Notes: a model not told the origin generated them from the letters alone. A stretch of 64,000 nt of DNA from Hydractinia symbiolongicarpus (GCF_029227915.1 NC_079878.1:28113501-28177500), one strand, 5' to 3'. Positions 25,995 to 39,072 are shown, counted from the stretch's first letter. Numbers and translations: made by a program.

Positions 25995-28205
25995 TCATTG
26001 ACTTTCTAACGGTATCAGTTCGTTTCAGTTACAACGGTTGGGTGACATATTCGTACCAACATGTATTTAGCGACATTTTCTGATATTACTAGGTTGAATC
26101 GCTTTTAACAGTGAAACGATTGACTGTGGGACCTAATTGAACTAACTTTGGACTGTGACCTGATAAATGTGATAAACGAGACAATTGGACTCAAAGAAAT
26201 AACACTCTTCTTAATTTGACATGATTGCCGCAACTCAGCCATTACACTGGCCGCTGTGGCAGCGCTTCATTTAAAAATTTAGATAAAAAAGTCATTCTTT
26301 ACTGTGGGTCCAATCCTGACCGTTAGCACGCGCTGAATAAATAGGAACAGTTTTAAAAACTACATTTCATTGACTTTCTAGCGGTATAAATCCGTTTGAG
26401 TTACAACGGTTGCGTCACATATTCGTACCAACATGTATTTAGCGATATTATTCGGATATTACTAAGTTGCATCGCTTTTAATAGTGAAACGCTTGGCTGT
26501 GGGATATAATTGAACTGATTTTAGATTTTGACCTTATAAATGTGATAAATGAGCCAGTTGGAAAACAAGAAATAACATTCTTTTTAATTTGACATGATTG
26601 CTGGAACTCAGCGATTACACTGGGCGCTGTGGTAGCGCTGTATTGAAAAATTAAGATAAAATAGTCATTTCTTACTGTGGGACCAATCCTGGCCGTTAGC
26701 ACGCGCTGAGTAAATAGGAACAGTTTCAAAAACTACATTTAATTGACTTTCTAGCGGTATAAATCCGTTTGAGTTACAACGGTTGCATCACGTATTCGTA
26801 CCAACATGTATTAAGCGATATTATTCGGATATTACTAGGTTGCATCGCTTTTAATAGTGAAACGTTTGCCTGTGGGACATAGTTGAACTGATTTTGGACT
26901 TTGATCTATAAATGTGATAAATGAGCCAGTTGGACTCCATGGAATAACATTCTTCTTAATTTGAAATGATTGCTGGAATTCAGCGACTACCCTAGGCTCT
27001 GTGGTAGCGTTTCATTTAAAAATTTAGATAAGTAAGTCTTTCTTAACTTTGGGACCAATCCTGGCAGTTAGCACGCGCTGAAGAAATAGAGACAGTTTTA
27101 AAAACTAGATTTCAATGACTTTCTAACGGTATCAGTTCGTTTCAGTTACAACGGTTGGGTGACATATTCGTACCAACATGTATTTAGCGACATTTTCTGA
27201 TATTACTAGGTTGAATCGCTTTTAACAGTGAAACGATTGACTGTGGGACCTAATTGAACTAACTTTGGACTGTGACCTGATAAATGTGATAAACGAGACA
27301 ATTGGACTCAAAGAAATAACACTCTTCTTAATTTGACATGATTGCCGCAACTCAGCCATTACACTGGCCGCTGTGGCAGCGCTTCATTTAAAAAATTAGA
27401 TAAAAAAGTCATTTTCTACTGTGGGTCCAATCCTGACCGTTAGCACGCGCTGAATAAATAGGAACAGTTTTAAAAACTACATTTCATTGACTTTCTAGCG
27501 GCATAAATCCGTTTGAGTTACAACGGTTGCGTCACATATTCGTACCAACATGTATTTAGCGATACTATTCGGATATTACTAAGTTGCATCGCTTTTAATA
27601 GTGAAACGTTTGGATGTGGGATATAATTGAACTGATTTTAGATTTTGACCTTATAAATGTGATAAATGAGCCAGTTGGAAAACAAGAAATAACATTCTTT
27701 TTAATTTGACATGATTGCTGGAACTCAGCGATTACACTGGGCGCTGTGGTAGCGCTGTATTGAAAAATTAAGATAAAATAGTCATTTCTTACTGTGGGAC
27801 CAATCCTGGCCGTTAACACGCACTGAGTAAATAGGAACAGTTTCAAAAACTACATTTCATTGACTTTCTAGCGGTATAAATCTGTTTGAGTTACAACGGT
27901 TGCATCACGTATTCGTACCAACATGTATTAAGCGATATTATTCGGATATTACTAGGTTGCATCGCTTTTAATAGTGAAACGTTTGCCTGTGGGACATAGT
28001 TGAACTGATTTTGGACTTTGATCTATAAATGTGATAAATGAGCCAGTTGGACTCCATGGAATAACATTCTTCTTAATTTGAAATGATTGCTGGAATTCAG
28101 CGACAACCCTAGGCTCTGTGGTAGCGTTTCATTTAAAAATTTAGATAAGTAAGTCTTTCTTAACTTTGGGACCAATCCTGGCAGTTAGCACGCGCTGAAG
28201 AAATA
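25995..28205. repeat. H-A-B trimer higher-order repeat, two tandem copies (1117 bp)
   Basis: Units 26098 (H), 26471 (A) and 26844 (B) recur at 27215, 27588 and 27961, each offset exactly 1117 bp. The copies run roughly 25995-27100 and 27112-28205. Outside these limits the sequence differs: CAGTTTTAAAAACTAG near 27092 versus ATTCTCAAAAATTAC near 28210. Differences between copies are few, for example ACGCTTGGCTG versus ACGTTTGGATG. This is the same H-A-B order that is amplified further at 40-53 kb. Confidence 0.9.
26624..26638. other. Conserved dyad (hairpin-capable) inside the monomer, representative copy
   Basis: GCGCT-GTGGT-AGCGC is a perfect 5 bp inverted repeat about 157 bp into the unit. 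Many units carry it or a variant. Other states are GCGTTG-TGG-CAACGC at 13965-13979, CGCTA-TGG-TAGCG at 42147-42159 and CGCTG-TGG-CAGCG at 26252-26264. Q-type and some other units (GCTCTGTGGTAGCGC, CCCTGTGGTAGCG) have a broken left arm. Whether it forms a cruciform, binds a protein or matters in a transcript is unknown. Confidence 0.6.
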
Positions 28206-28620
28206 GAGATATTCTCAAAAATTACATTTCATTGACTTCTTGGCGGTATCAATCCGTTTGAGTTACAACGGTTGCATCACATATTCGTACCAACATGTAT
28301 TTAGCGATATCTTTCCGCTATTACTAGGTTGCATCGCTTTTAACAGTGAGACGATTGACTGTGGGACTCAATTGAACTGATTTTGGACTGTGACCTTATA
28401 AATGTGATATGTGAGGCAATTGGACTCCAACAAATAACATTATACTTAACTTGACATGATTGCCGGAACTCAGCGATTACACTTGGCCCTGTGCTAGAGC
28501 TTCATTTAAAAATTTAGATAAATAAGTCATTTTTTACTCTGGGTCTAATCCTAGCCGTAAGCGCGCGCTGAAGAAAGAGAGACAGTTTCAAAAACTACAT
28601 TTCATTGACTTTCTAACGGT
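28206..28620. repeat. Monomer M77 and B-unit tail
   Basis: One unit start at 28333. With its flanks it closely resembles M2-M4 at the left end of the window (about 27.58 kb away), sharing GTGATATGTGAGGCAATTGG-like sequence and ACATTATACTTAACTTG. No gene seen. Confidence 0.8.
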
Positions 28621-31600
28621 ATCAGTTCGTTTCAATTACAACGGTTGCGGCACATATTCGTACGAACATGTATTTAGTGATATTGTTCCGATATTACTAA
28701 GTTATATCGCTTTTAACAGTGAAACAAGTGACTCTGGGACTTAATTAAAGTAACTTTGGACTGTGACTTTATAAATGTGATAAACGAGACAATTGGACTC
28801 CAAGGTATAACATTCTTCTTAATTTGACATGATTGCTGAAATTCAGCAATTACAGTAGGTTCTGTGGTAGCGCATTATGTATAAATTTAGATTAATAAGT
28901 CTTTTTTTAGTGTGGGACCAATCCTAGCCCTTAACACGCGCTGAAAGAATAGATACATTCTTAAAAACTACATTTCATTGACTTTTTGGCGGTATCAATC
29001 CGTTTGAGTTACAATGGTAGCGTCACATATTCGTACCAACATGTATTTAGTGATATGTTTCTCACATTACTAGGTTGCATCGCTTTTATCAGTGAAACCA
29101 TTGACTGTGGGACTAAATTGAACTGGTTTTTGACTGTGGCGTTATAAATGTTTTAAGTGAGACAATTGGACTCCAAGAAGTATCATTCTTCTTAATTTGA
29201 CATGATTGCCGGAACTCAGCGATTACACTTGGCGCTGTGGTAGCGCTTGATTTAAAAATTTAGATAAATAAGTCATTTTTTACTGTGGGACAATTCTTAG
29301 CCGTTATCGCGCGCTGAAGAAATAGAGACAGTTTTAAAAACTACATTTCAATGACTTTCTAACGGTATCAGTTCGTTTCAGTTACAACGGTTGCGTCACA
29401 TATTCGTACCAACATGTATTTAGCGATATTATTCGGATATTACTAAGTTGCATCGCTTTTAATAGTGAAAAGTTTGGCTGTGGGACATAATTGAACTGAT
29501 TTTAGATTTTGACCTTAAAAATGTGATAAATGAGCCAGTTGGACTACAAGAAATAACATTCTTCTTAATTTGACATGATTGCTGGAACTCAGCGATTACA
29601 CTGGGCGCTGTGGTAGCGCTGTATTGAAAAATTAAGATAAAATAGTCATTTCTTACTGTGGGTCCAATCCTGGCCGTTAGCACGCGCTGAGTAAATAGGA
29701 ACAGTTTCAAAAACTACATTTCATTGACTTTTTAGCGGATTAAATCCGTTTAAGCTATAACGGTTGCGTCACGTATTCGTACCAACATGTATTAAGCGAT
29801 ATTAATTGGATATTACTAGGTTGCATCGCTTTTAATAGTGAAACGTTTGCCTGTGGGACATAGTTGAACTGATTTTGGACATTGATCTATAAATGTGATA
29901 AATGAGCCAGTTGGACTCCATGGAATAACATTGTTCTTAATTTGAAATGATTGCTGGAATTCAGCGACTACCCTAGGCTCTGTGGTAGCGTTTCATTTAA
30001 AAATTTAGATAAGTAAGTCTTTCTTAACTTTGGGACCAATCCTATCCGTTAGCGCGCGCTGAATAAATCGAGACAGTTTCAAGTACTACATTTCACTGAC
30101 TTTCTAACGGTGTCAGTTCGTTTGAGTTACGGTTGGCTGACATATTCGTACCAACAAGTACTTAGCAATATTTTTCTGACTTTACTAGGTTGCAATGCTT
30201 TTAACAGTGAAACGATTGACTGTGGGACTTAATTGAACCAACTTTGGTCTGTGACCTGATAAATGTGATAAATGAGCCAATTGGACTCCAAGGTATAACA
30301 TTCTTCTTAATTTGACATGATTAACGGAACTCAGCGATTACGCTTGACGTTGTGGTTACGCTTCACTTAAAAATTTAGCTAAATAAGACAATTTTTAATG
30401 TGGGACCAATCGTAGCCGTTAGAACGCGCTGTAGAAATAGAGACAGATTTAAAAACTACATATCAATGACTTTCTAACAGTATCAGTCTGTTTGAGTGAC
30501 AACGGTTCCGTCACATACTCGTACCAACATTTATTTAGAGATAATTTTCTGACATTACTAGGTTGCATTGCTTTTAACAGCGAAGCGATTGACTGTGGGG
30601 CTTAATTTAACTGGTTCTTGTCTTTGATCTTAGCAATGTGATAAATGAGACAATTGGACTCCAACAAATAACATTATACTTAACTTGACATGATTGCCAG
30701 AACTCAGCGATTACACTTGGCCCTGTGCTAGAGCTTCATTTAAAAATTTAGATAAATAAGTCATTTTTTACTCTGGGTCCAATCCTAGCCGTTAGCGCGC
30801 GCTGAAGAAAGAGAGACAGTTTCAAAAACTACATTTCATTGATTTTCTAACGGTATCAGTCCGTTTCAATTACAACGGTTGCGGCACATATTCGTACCAA
30901 CATATATTTAGTGATATTGATCCGATATTACTAAGTTATATCGCTTTTAACAGTGAAACGATTGACTCTGGGACTTAATTAAAGTAACTTTGGACTGTGA
31001 TTTTATAAATGTGAAAAATGAGCCAATTGAACCCCAAGAGATTACATTCCTCTTAATTTGACATGATTGCCGGAACTCAGCGATTACACTGGGCGCTGTG
31101 GTAGCGCTTCATTTAAAAATTTAGAAAAATAAGTCATTTTTTACTGTGGGACCAATCCTAGCCGTTATAGCACGCTGAAAAAATAGAGACAGTTTTAAAA
31201 ACTACATTTCAATGACTTTCAAACGGTATCAGTCCGTTTGAGTTACGACGGTTGGGTGACATACTCGTACCAACATGTATTTCGCGATATTTTTCTGATA
31301 TTTCTAGGTTGCATCGCTTTTAACTGTTAAGCGATTGACTGTGGGACTTACTTGAACTGACTCTGGACTGTGACCTTATAAATGTGATAAATGAGCCAAT
31401 TGGACTCCAAGGTATAACATTCTTCTTAATTTGACATGATTGCTGAAATTCAGCGATTACACTAGGTTCCGTGGTAGCGCTTTATGTATACATTTAGATA
31501 AATAAGTCTTTTTTTAGTGTGGGACCAATCCTAGCCTTTAACACGCGCCGAAAAAATAGAAACATTCTTAAAAACTACATTTCATTGATTTTTTGGCGGT

Positions 31601-31973
31601 ATCAATCCATTTGAGTTACAATGGTAGCGTCACATATTCGTACCAACATGTATTTAGTGATATTGTTGCGATATTACTAAGTTATATCGCTTTTAACAGT
31701 GAAACGAGTAACTCTGGAACTTAATTACAGTAACTTTGGACTGTGAATTTATGAATGTTATAATTGAGCCAATTGAACCCCAAGAAATAACATTCTTCTT
31801 AATTTGACATGATTGCCGGAACTCAGCGATTACACTTGGCGCTGTGGTAGCGCTTGATTTAAAAATTTAGATAAATAAGTCAATTTTTACTGTGGGACAA
31901 TTCTTAGCTGTTATCGCGCGCTGAAAAAATAGAGACAGTTTCAAAAACTACATTTCATTGACTTTCTAACGGT
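28621..31973. repeat. 9-unit higher-order repeat, copy 1 (3353 bp)
   Basis: Units M78-M86 start at 28706, 29079, 29452, 29825, 30194, 30567, 30940, 31313 and 31686. Each has a partner exactly 3353 bp downstream. Apart from one patch in M79, differences are sparse single bases: GGTTCTTGTC at 30608 versus GGTTCATGTC at 33961, and TTAAAAATTTAG at 30740 versus TTAGAAATTTAG at 34093. M82 is J-like (GACGTTGTGGTTACGC), and M83 carries TGTGGGGCTTAATTTAAC. Confidence 0.93.
31607..31624. other. Second dyad CCGTT/AACGG of the monomer, variant copy
   Basis: Most units contain AACGG, then CCGTT, then AACGG within about 35 bp near +290 to +320, so the central CCGTT can pair with either neighbour. At 31607-31624 the second pair reads CCATT...AATGG, and both arms have changed together. 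The same state occurs near 34960 and 40116. Both changes are C-to-T or G-to-A transitions at CpG, so deamination could explain them without selection for pairing. Confidence 0.5.
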
Positions 31974-34900
31974 ATCAGTTCGTTTCAATTACAACGGTTG
32001 CGGCACATATTCGTACGAACATGTATTTAGTGATATTGTTCCGATATTACTAAGTTATATCGCTTTTAACAGTGAAACAAGTGACTCTGGGACTTAATTA
32101 AAGTAACTTTGGACTGTGACTTTATAAATGTGATAAACGAGACAATTGGACTCCAAGGTATAACATTCTTCTTAATTTGACATGATTGCTGAAATTCAGC
32201 AATTACAGTAGGTTCTGTGGTAGCGCATTATGTATAAATTTAGATTAATAAGTCTTTTTTTAGTGTGGGACCAATCCTAGCCCTTAACACGCGCTGAAAG
32301 AATAGAGACATTCTTAAAAACTACATTTCATTGACTTTTTGGCGGTATCAATCCGTTTGAGTTACAATGGTAGCGTCACATATTCGTACCGACATGTATT
32401 TAGTGATATTGTTGCGATATTACTAAGTTATATCGCTTTTAACAGTGAAACGAGTAACTCTGGGACTTAATTAAAGTAACTTTGGACTGTGACTTTATGA
32501 ATGTGATAAATGAGCCAATTGGACCCCAAGAAATAACATTTTTCTTAATTTGACATGATTGCCGGAACTCAGCGATTACACTTGGCGCTGTGGTAGCGCT
32601 TGATTTAAAAATTTAGATAAATAAGTCATTTTTTACTGTGGGACAATTCTTAGCCGTTATCGCGCGCTGAAGAAATAGAGACAGTTTTAAAAACTACATT
32701 TCAATGACTTTCTAACGGTATCAGTTCGTTTCAGTTACAACGGTTGCGTCACATATTCGTACCAACATGTATTTAGCGATATTATTCGGATATTACTAAG
32801 TTGCATCGCTTTTAATAGTGAAAAGTTTGGCTGTGGGACATAATTGAACTGATTTTAGATTTTGACCTTAAAAATGTGATAAATGAGCCAGTTGGACTAC
32901 AAGAAATAACATTCTTCTTAATTTGACATGATTGCTGGAACTCAGCGATAACACTGGGCGCTGTGGTAGCGCTGTATTGAAAAATTAAGATAAAATAGTC
33001 ATTTCTTACTGTGGGTCCAATCCTGACCGTTAGCACGCGCTGAGTAAATAGGAACAGTTTCAAAAACTACATTTCATTGACTTTTTAGCGGATTAAATCC
33101 GTTTAAGCTATAACGGTTGCGTCACGTATTCGTACCAACATGTATTAAGCGATATTAATTGGATATTACTAGGTTGCATCGCTTTTAATAGTGAAACGTT
33201 TGCCTGTGGGACATAGTTGAACTGATTTTGGACATTGATCTATAAATGTGATAAATGAGCCAGTTGGACTCCATGGAATAACATTGTTCTTAATTTGAAA
33301 TGATTGCTGGAATTCAGCGACTACCCTAGGCTCTGTGGTAGCGTTTCATTTAAAAATTTAGATAAGTAAGTCTTTCTTAACTTTGGGACCAATCCTATCC
33401 GTTAGCGCGCGCTGAATAAATCGAGACAGTTTCAAGTACTACATTTCACTGACTTTCTAACGGTGTCAGTTCGTTTGAGTTACGGTTGGCTGACATATTC
33501 GTACCAACAAGTACTTAGCAATATTTTTCTGACTTTACTAGGTTGCAATGCTTTTAACAGTGAAACGATTGACTGTGGGACTTAATTGAACCAACTTTGG
33601 TCTGTGACCTGATAAATGTGATAAATGAGCCAATTGGACTCCAAGGTATAACATTCTTCTTAATTTGACATGATTAACGGAACTCAGCGATTACGCTTGA
33701 CGTTGTGGTTACGCTTCACTTAAAAATTTAGCTAAATAAGACAATTTTTAATGTGGGACCAATCGTAGCCGTTAGAACGCGCTGTAGAAATAGAGACAGA
33801 TTTAAAAACTACATATCAATGACTTTCTAACAGTATCAGTCTGTTTGAGTGACAACGGTTCCGTCACATACTCGTACCAACATTTATTTAGAGATAATTT
33901 TCTGACATTACTAGGTTGCATTGCTTTTAACAGCGAAGCGATTGACTGTGGGGCTTAATTTAACTGGTTCATGTCTTTGATCTTAGCAATGTGATAAATG
34001 AGACAATTGGACTCCAACAAATAACATTATACTTAACTTGACATGATTGCCAGAACTCAGCGATTACACTTGGCCCTGTGCTAGAGCTTCATTTAGAAAT
34101 TTAGATAAATAAGTCATTTTTTACTCTGGGTCCAATCCTAGCCGTTAGCGCGCGCTGAAGAAAGAGAGACAGTTTCAAAAACTACATTTCATTGATTTTC
34201 TAACGGTATCAGTCCGTTTCAATTACAACGGTTGCGGCACATATTCGTACCAACATATATTTAGTGATATTGATCCGATATTACTAAGTTATATCGCTTT
34301 TAACAGTGAAACGATTGACTCTGGGACTTAATTAAAGTAACTTTGGACTGTGATTTTATAAATGTGAAAAATGAGCCAATTGAACCCCAAGAGATTACAT
34401 TCCTCTTAATTTGACATGATTGCCGGAACTCAGCGATTACACTGGGCGCTGTGGTAGCGCTTCATTTAAAAATTTAGAAAAATAAGTCATTTTTTACTGT
34501 GGGACCAATCCTAGCCGTTATAGCACGCTGAAAAAATAGAGACAGTTTTAAAAACTACATTTCAATGACTTTCAAACGGTATCAGTCCGTTTGAGTTACG
34601 ACGGTTGGGTGACATACTCGTACCAACATGTATTTCGCGATATTTTTCTGATATTTCTAGGTTGCATCGCTTTTAACTGTTAAGCGATTGACTGTGGGAC
34701 TTACTTGAACTGACTCTGGACTGTGACCTTATAAATGTGATAAATGAGCCAATTGGACTCCAAGGTATAACATTCTTCTTAATTTGACATGATTGCTGAA
34801 ATTCAGCGATTACACTAGGTTCCGTGGTAGCGCTTTATGTATAAATTTAGATAAATAAGTCTTTTTTTAGTGTGGGACCAATCCTAGCCTTTAACACGCG

Positions 34901-35300
34901 CCGAAAAAATAGAGACATTCTTAAAAACTACATTTCATTGATTTTTTGGCGGTATCAATCCATTTGAGTTACAATGGTAGCGTCACATATTCGTACCAAC
35001 ATGTATTTAGTGATATTGTTGCGATATTACTAAGTTATATCGCTTTTAACAGTGAAACGAGTAACTCTGGAACTTAATTAAAGTAACTTTGGACTGTGAA
35101 TTTATGAATGTTATAATTGAGCCAATTGGACCCCAAGAAATAACATTCTTCTTAATTTGACATGATTGCCGGAACTCAGCGATTACACTTGGCGCTGTGG
35201 TAGCGCTTGATTTAAAAATTTAGATAAACAAGTCAATTTTTACTGTGGGACAATTCTTAGCTGTTATCGCGCGCTGAAGAAATAGAGACAGTTTTAAAAC
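31974..35300. repeat. 9-unit higher-order repeat, copy 2
   Basis: Units M87-M95 start at 32059, 32432, 32805, 33178, 33547, 33920, 34293, 34666 and 35039. The copy matches copy 1 until about 35300, where M95 has lost about 61 bp and joins an H unit. The right part (33760 onward) also recurs 5153 bp downstream, so three versions of that segment exist in the window. Confidence 0.93.
32394..32540. repeat. Conversion-like replaced patch in M88
   Basis: Within the 3353 bp duplication, the start of M88 differs strongly from its partner M79 (29041-29187), although both flanks match closely. M88 reads GTTGCGATATTACTAAG then ACGAGTAACTCTGGG, and resembles the start of M86/M95 (31686, 35039). M79 reads GTTTCTCACATTACTAG then ACCATTGACTGTGGG. 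Length is preserved, since the offset stays 3353 on both sides. That fits gene conversion or double exchange in register. Which copy was converted cannot be told here. Confidence 0.75.
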
Positions 35301-35350
35301 TTTTCGTACCAACATGTATTTAGCGATATTTTCTGATATTACTAGGTTGA
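35039..35350. repeat. Shortened monomer M95 (~312 bp, internal deletion)
   Basis: The unit reads GTTTTAAAAC and then TTTTCGTACC (35291-35310), so about 61 bp that normally carry the CATTTCATTGAC, CCGTTTGAG and ACAACGG landmarks are missing. The next unit start is 312 bp away instead of 373. The identical junction occurs in M109, so one deletion event was later copied. Confidence 0.9.
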
Positions 35351-36841
35351 ATCGCTTTTAACAGTGAAACGATTGACTGTGGGACCTAATTGAACTAACT
35401 TTGGACTGTGACCTGATAAATGTGATAAACGAGACAATTGGACTCAAAGAAATAACACTCTTCTTAATTTGACATGATTGCCGCAACTCAGCCATTACAC
35501 TGGCCGCTGTGGCAGCGCTTCATTTAAAAATTTAGATAAAAAAGTCATTCTTTACTGGGAGTCCAATCCTGGCCGTTAGCACGCGCTGAATAAATAGGAA
35601 CAGTTTCAAAAACTACATTTCATTGACTTTCTAGCGGTATAAATCCGTTTGAGTTACAACGGTTGCGTCACATATTCGTACCAACATGTATTTAGCGATA
35701 TTATTCGGATATTACTAAGTTATATCGCTTTTAACAGTGAAACGTTTGGCTGTGGGACATAATTGAACTGATTTTAGATTTTGACCTTATAAATGTGATA
35801 AATGAGCCAGTTGGACTACAAGAAATAACATTCTTCTTAATTTGACATGATTGCTGGATCTCAGCGATTACACTGGGCACTGTGGTAGCGCTGTATTGAA
35901 AAATTAAGATAAAATAGTCATTTCTTACTGTGGGACCAATCCTGGCCGTTAGCACGCGCTGAGTAAATAGGAACAGTTTCAAAAACTACATTTCATTGAC
36001 TTTCTAGCGGTATAAATCTGTTTGAGCTATAACGGTTGCGTCGCATATTCGTACCAACATGTATTTAGCGATATTATTCGGATATTACTAAGTTATATCG
36101 CTTTTAACAGTAAAACGTTTGGCTGTGGGACATAATTGAACTGATTATAGATTTTGACCTTATAAATGTGATAAATGAGCCAGTTGGACTACAAGAAATA
36201 ACATTCTTCTTAATTTGACATGATTGCTGGATCTCAGCGATTACACTGGGCGCTGTGGTAGCGCTGTATTGAAAAATTAAGATAAGATAGTCATTTCCTA
36301 CTGTGGGACCAATCCTGGCCGTTAGCACGCGCTGAGTAAATAGGAACAGTTTCAAAAACTACATTTCATTGAATTTCTAGCGGTATAAATCTGTTTGAGC
36401 TATAACGGTTGTGTCACGTATTCATACCAACATGTATTAAGCGATATTATTTGGATATTACTAGGTTGCATCGCTTTTAATAGTGAAACGTTTGCCTGTG
36501 GGACATAGTTGAACTGACTTTGGACTTTGATCTATAAATGTGATAAATGAGCCAGTTGGACTCCATGGAATAACATTGTTCTTAATTTGAAATGATTGCT
36601 GGAATTCAGCGACTACCCTAGGCTCTGTGGTAGCGTTTCATTTAAAAATTTAGATAAGTAAGTCTTTCTTAACTTTGGGACCAATCCTGGCAGTTAGCAC
36701 GCGCTGAATAAATAGGAACAGTTTCAAAAACTACATTCCATTGACTTTTTAGCGGTATAAATCCGTTTGAGTTACAACGGTTGCGTCACATATTCGTACC
36801 AACATCTATTTAGTGATTTTTTTCCGACATTACTAAGTTGT
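35351..36841. repeat. H-A-A-B block with a duplicated A unit
   Basis: Unit starts: 35351 (H), 35724 (A), 36097 (A) and 36470 (B). The two A units are near-identical neighbours 373 bp apart and share TTGCTGGATCTCAGCG. The matching block at 40504 has only one A unit, so a single-unit gain or loss separates the two. Each A unit contains an 83-codon minus-strand frame (35731-35982, 36104-36355) that begins at TTG. Confidence 0.88.
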
Positions 36842-38700
36842 ATCGCTTTTAACAGTGAAACGATTGACTGTGTGACTTATTTGAACTGATTCTGAAGCGT
36901 GATCTTATAAATGTGATAATTGAGCGAATTGGACTCCAAGGAAAAACATTCTTTCTAATTTGACATGATTGCTGGAGTTCAGCGATTACACTGGGCGCTG
37001 TGGAAGCGCTTCATTTTAAAACTTAGATAAATAAGTTACTTTTTGCTGTGGGACCAATCCTGGCCATTAGCACGCGCTGAATATATAGAAACAGTTTCAA
37101 AAACTACATTTCACTAACTTTCTAACGGTGTCAGTTCGTTTGAGTTACGGTTGGCTGACATATTCGTACCAACAAGTACTTAGCAATATTTTTCTGACTT
37201 TACTAGGTTGCATCGCTTTTAACAGTGAAACGATTGACTGTGGGACTTAATTGAACCAACTTTGGACTGTGACCTGATAAATGTGATAAATGAGCCAATT
37301 GGACTCCAAGGTATAACATTCTTCTTAATTTGACATGATTGCCGGAACTCAGCGATTAAACTTGACGTTGTGGTAACGCTTCACTTAAAAATTTAGCTAA
37401 ATAAGTCAATTTCTAATGTGGGACCAATCGTAGCCGTTAGAACGCGCTGTAGAAATAGAGACAGTTTCAAAAACTACATATCAATGACTTTCTAACAGCA
37501 TCAGTATGTTTGAGTGACAACGGTTCCGTCACATACTCGTACCAACATTTATTTAGCGATATTTTTCTGACAATACTAGGTTGCATTGCTTTTAACAGCG
37601 AAGCGATTGACTGTGTGACTTAATTTAACTGGTTCTAGTCTTTGATCTTAGCAATGTGATAAATGAGACAATTGGACTCCAAGAATTACTATTCTTCTTA
37701 ATTTGACATGATTGCCGGAACTGAGCGATTACCAGGGGCGCTGTGGTAGCGTTTCATTTAAAAATTTAGATAAATAAGTCAATTTTTCTGTGGGACCAAT
37801 CCTATCCGTTAGCGCGCGCTGAAGAAATAGAGACAGTTTCAAAAACTCCATTTCATTGACTTTCTAACGGTATCAATCGGTTTCAATTACAACGGTTGCG
37901 TCACATATTCGTACCAACATGTATTTAATGATTTTTTTCCGATATTACTACGTTTTTTCGCTTTTAACAGTGAAACGATTGACTGTGTGACTTATCTGAA
38001 CTGATTCTGGACTGTGACCTTATAAATGTAATAGTTGAGCGAATTGGACTCCAAGGAAAAACATTCTTCCTAATTTGACATGATTGCTGGAATTCAGCGA
38101 TTACACTAGGCGCTGTGGTAGCGCTTCATTTAAAAATTTAGATAAATAAGTTACTTTTTAGGGTGGGACCAATCCTGGCCGTTAGCACGAGCTGAATATA
38201 TAGGAACTGTTTCAAAAACTACACTTCATTGACTTTCTAGCGGTCTCAATCCGTTTGAGTTACAACGGTTCATTCACATATTCGTACCAACATGTATTTA
38301 ATGATATTGTTCCGATATTACTAAGTTGTATCGCTTTTAACAGTGAAACGATTGACTGTGGGACTTGATTGAATTAACTTTGGACTGTGACCTTATAAAT
38401 GTGATAAATGAGCCAACTGGACCCAAGAAATAACATTCTTCTTAATTTGACATGATTGCCGGAACTGAGCGATTACACTGGGCGCTGTGGTAGCGCTTCA
38501 TTTAAAAATTTAGATAAATAAGTCAATTTTTCTGTGGGACCAATCCTATCCGTGAGCGCGCGCTGAAGAAATAGAGACAGTTTCAAGTACCACATTTCAC
38601 TGACTTTCTAACGGTGTCAGTTTGTTTGAGTTACAACGGATGGCTGACATATTCGTACCAACAAGTACTTAGCGATATTTTTCTGACATTACTAGGTTGC
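36842..38700. repeat. I-J-G-K-L segment, copy 1 (repeats at 55766)
   Basis: Unit starts: 36842 (I), 37212 (J), 37585 (G), 37957 (K, GTGTGACTTATCTGAAC) and 38330 (L, GGGACTTGATTGAATTAAC). Each has a partner exactly 18924 bp downstream (55766, 56136, 56509, 56881, 57254). Single-base differences are visible, such as CGTTTTTTCGC at 37951 versus CGTTTTATCGC at 56875. This is the longest-range near-identical duplication in the window. Confidence 0.9.
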
Positions 38701-39072
38701 ATCGCTTTCAACAGTGAAACGATTTACTGTGGGACTTAATTGAAGTAACTTCGGACTGTGACCTTATAAATGTGATAAATGAGTCAACAATACACAAGAG
38801 ATAACATTCTTCTTAATTTGACATGATTGCCGGAACTGAGCGATAACACTGGACGTTGTGGGAACGCTTCATTTAAAAATCTAGATAAATATGTCAATTT
38901 GTTCTGTGGGACCAATGGCAGCCGTTAGAACGCGCTGTAGAAATAGAGACAGTTTCAAAAACTACATATCAATGACTTTCTAACAGTATCAGTCTGTTTG
39001 AGTGACAACGGTTCCGTCACATACTCGTACCAACATTTATTTAGCGATATTTTTCTGACGTTACTAGGTTGC
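38701..39072. repeat. Monomer M105
   Basis: Unit start: 38701 (TTTCAACAGTG, GAAGTAACTTCGG, GACCAATGGCAGCCG). Its closest relatives by eye are in the 57.6-60 kb tail (58895 and 59266). It sits at the junction between the I-J-G-K-L segment and the block copied from 33.9 kb. Confidence 0.75.

Noticed and set aside
26478-26729. 83-codon minus-strand open frame as a protein-coding gene (one of many copies)
   Set aside because: The first codon is TTG (complement of CAA at 26727-26729), not ATG. The frame lies wholly inside a satellite unit and recurs with it, accumulates amino-acid changes freely, and resembles no domain I know.
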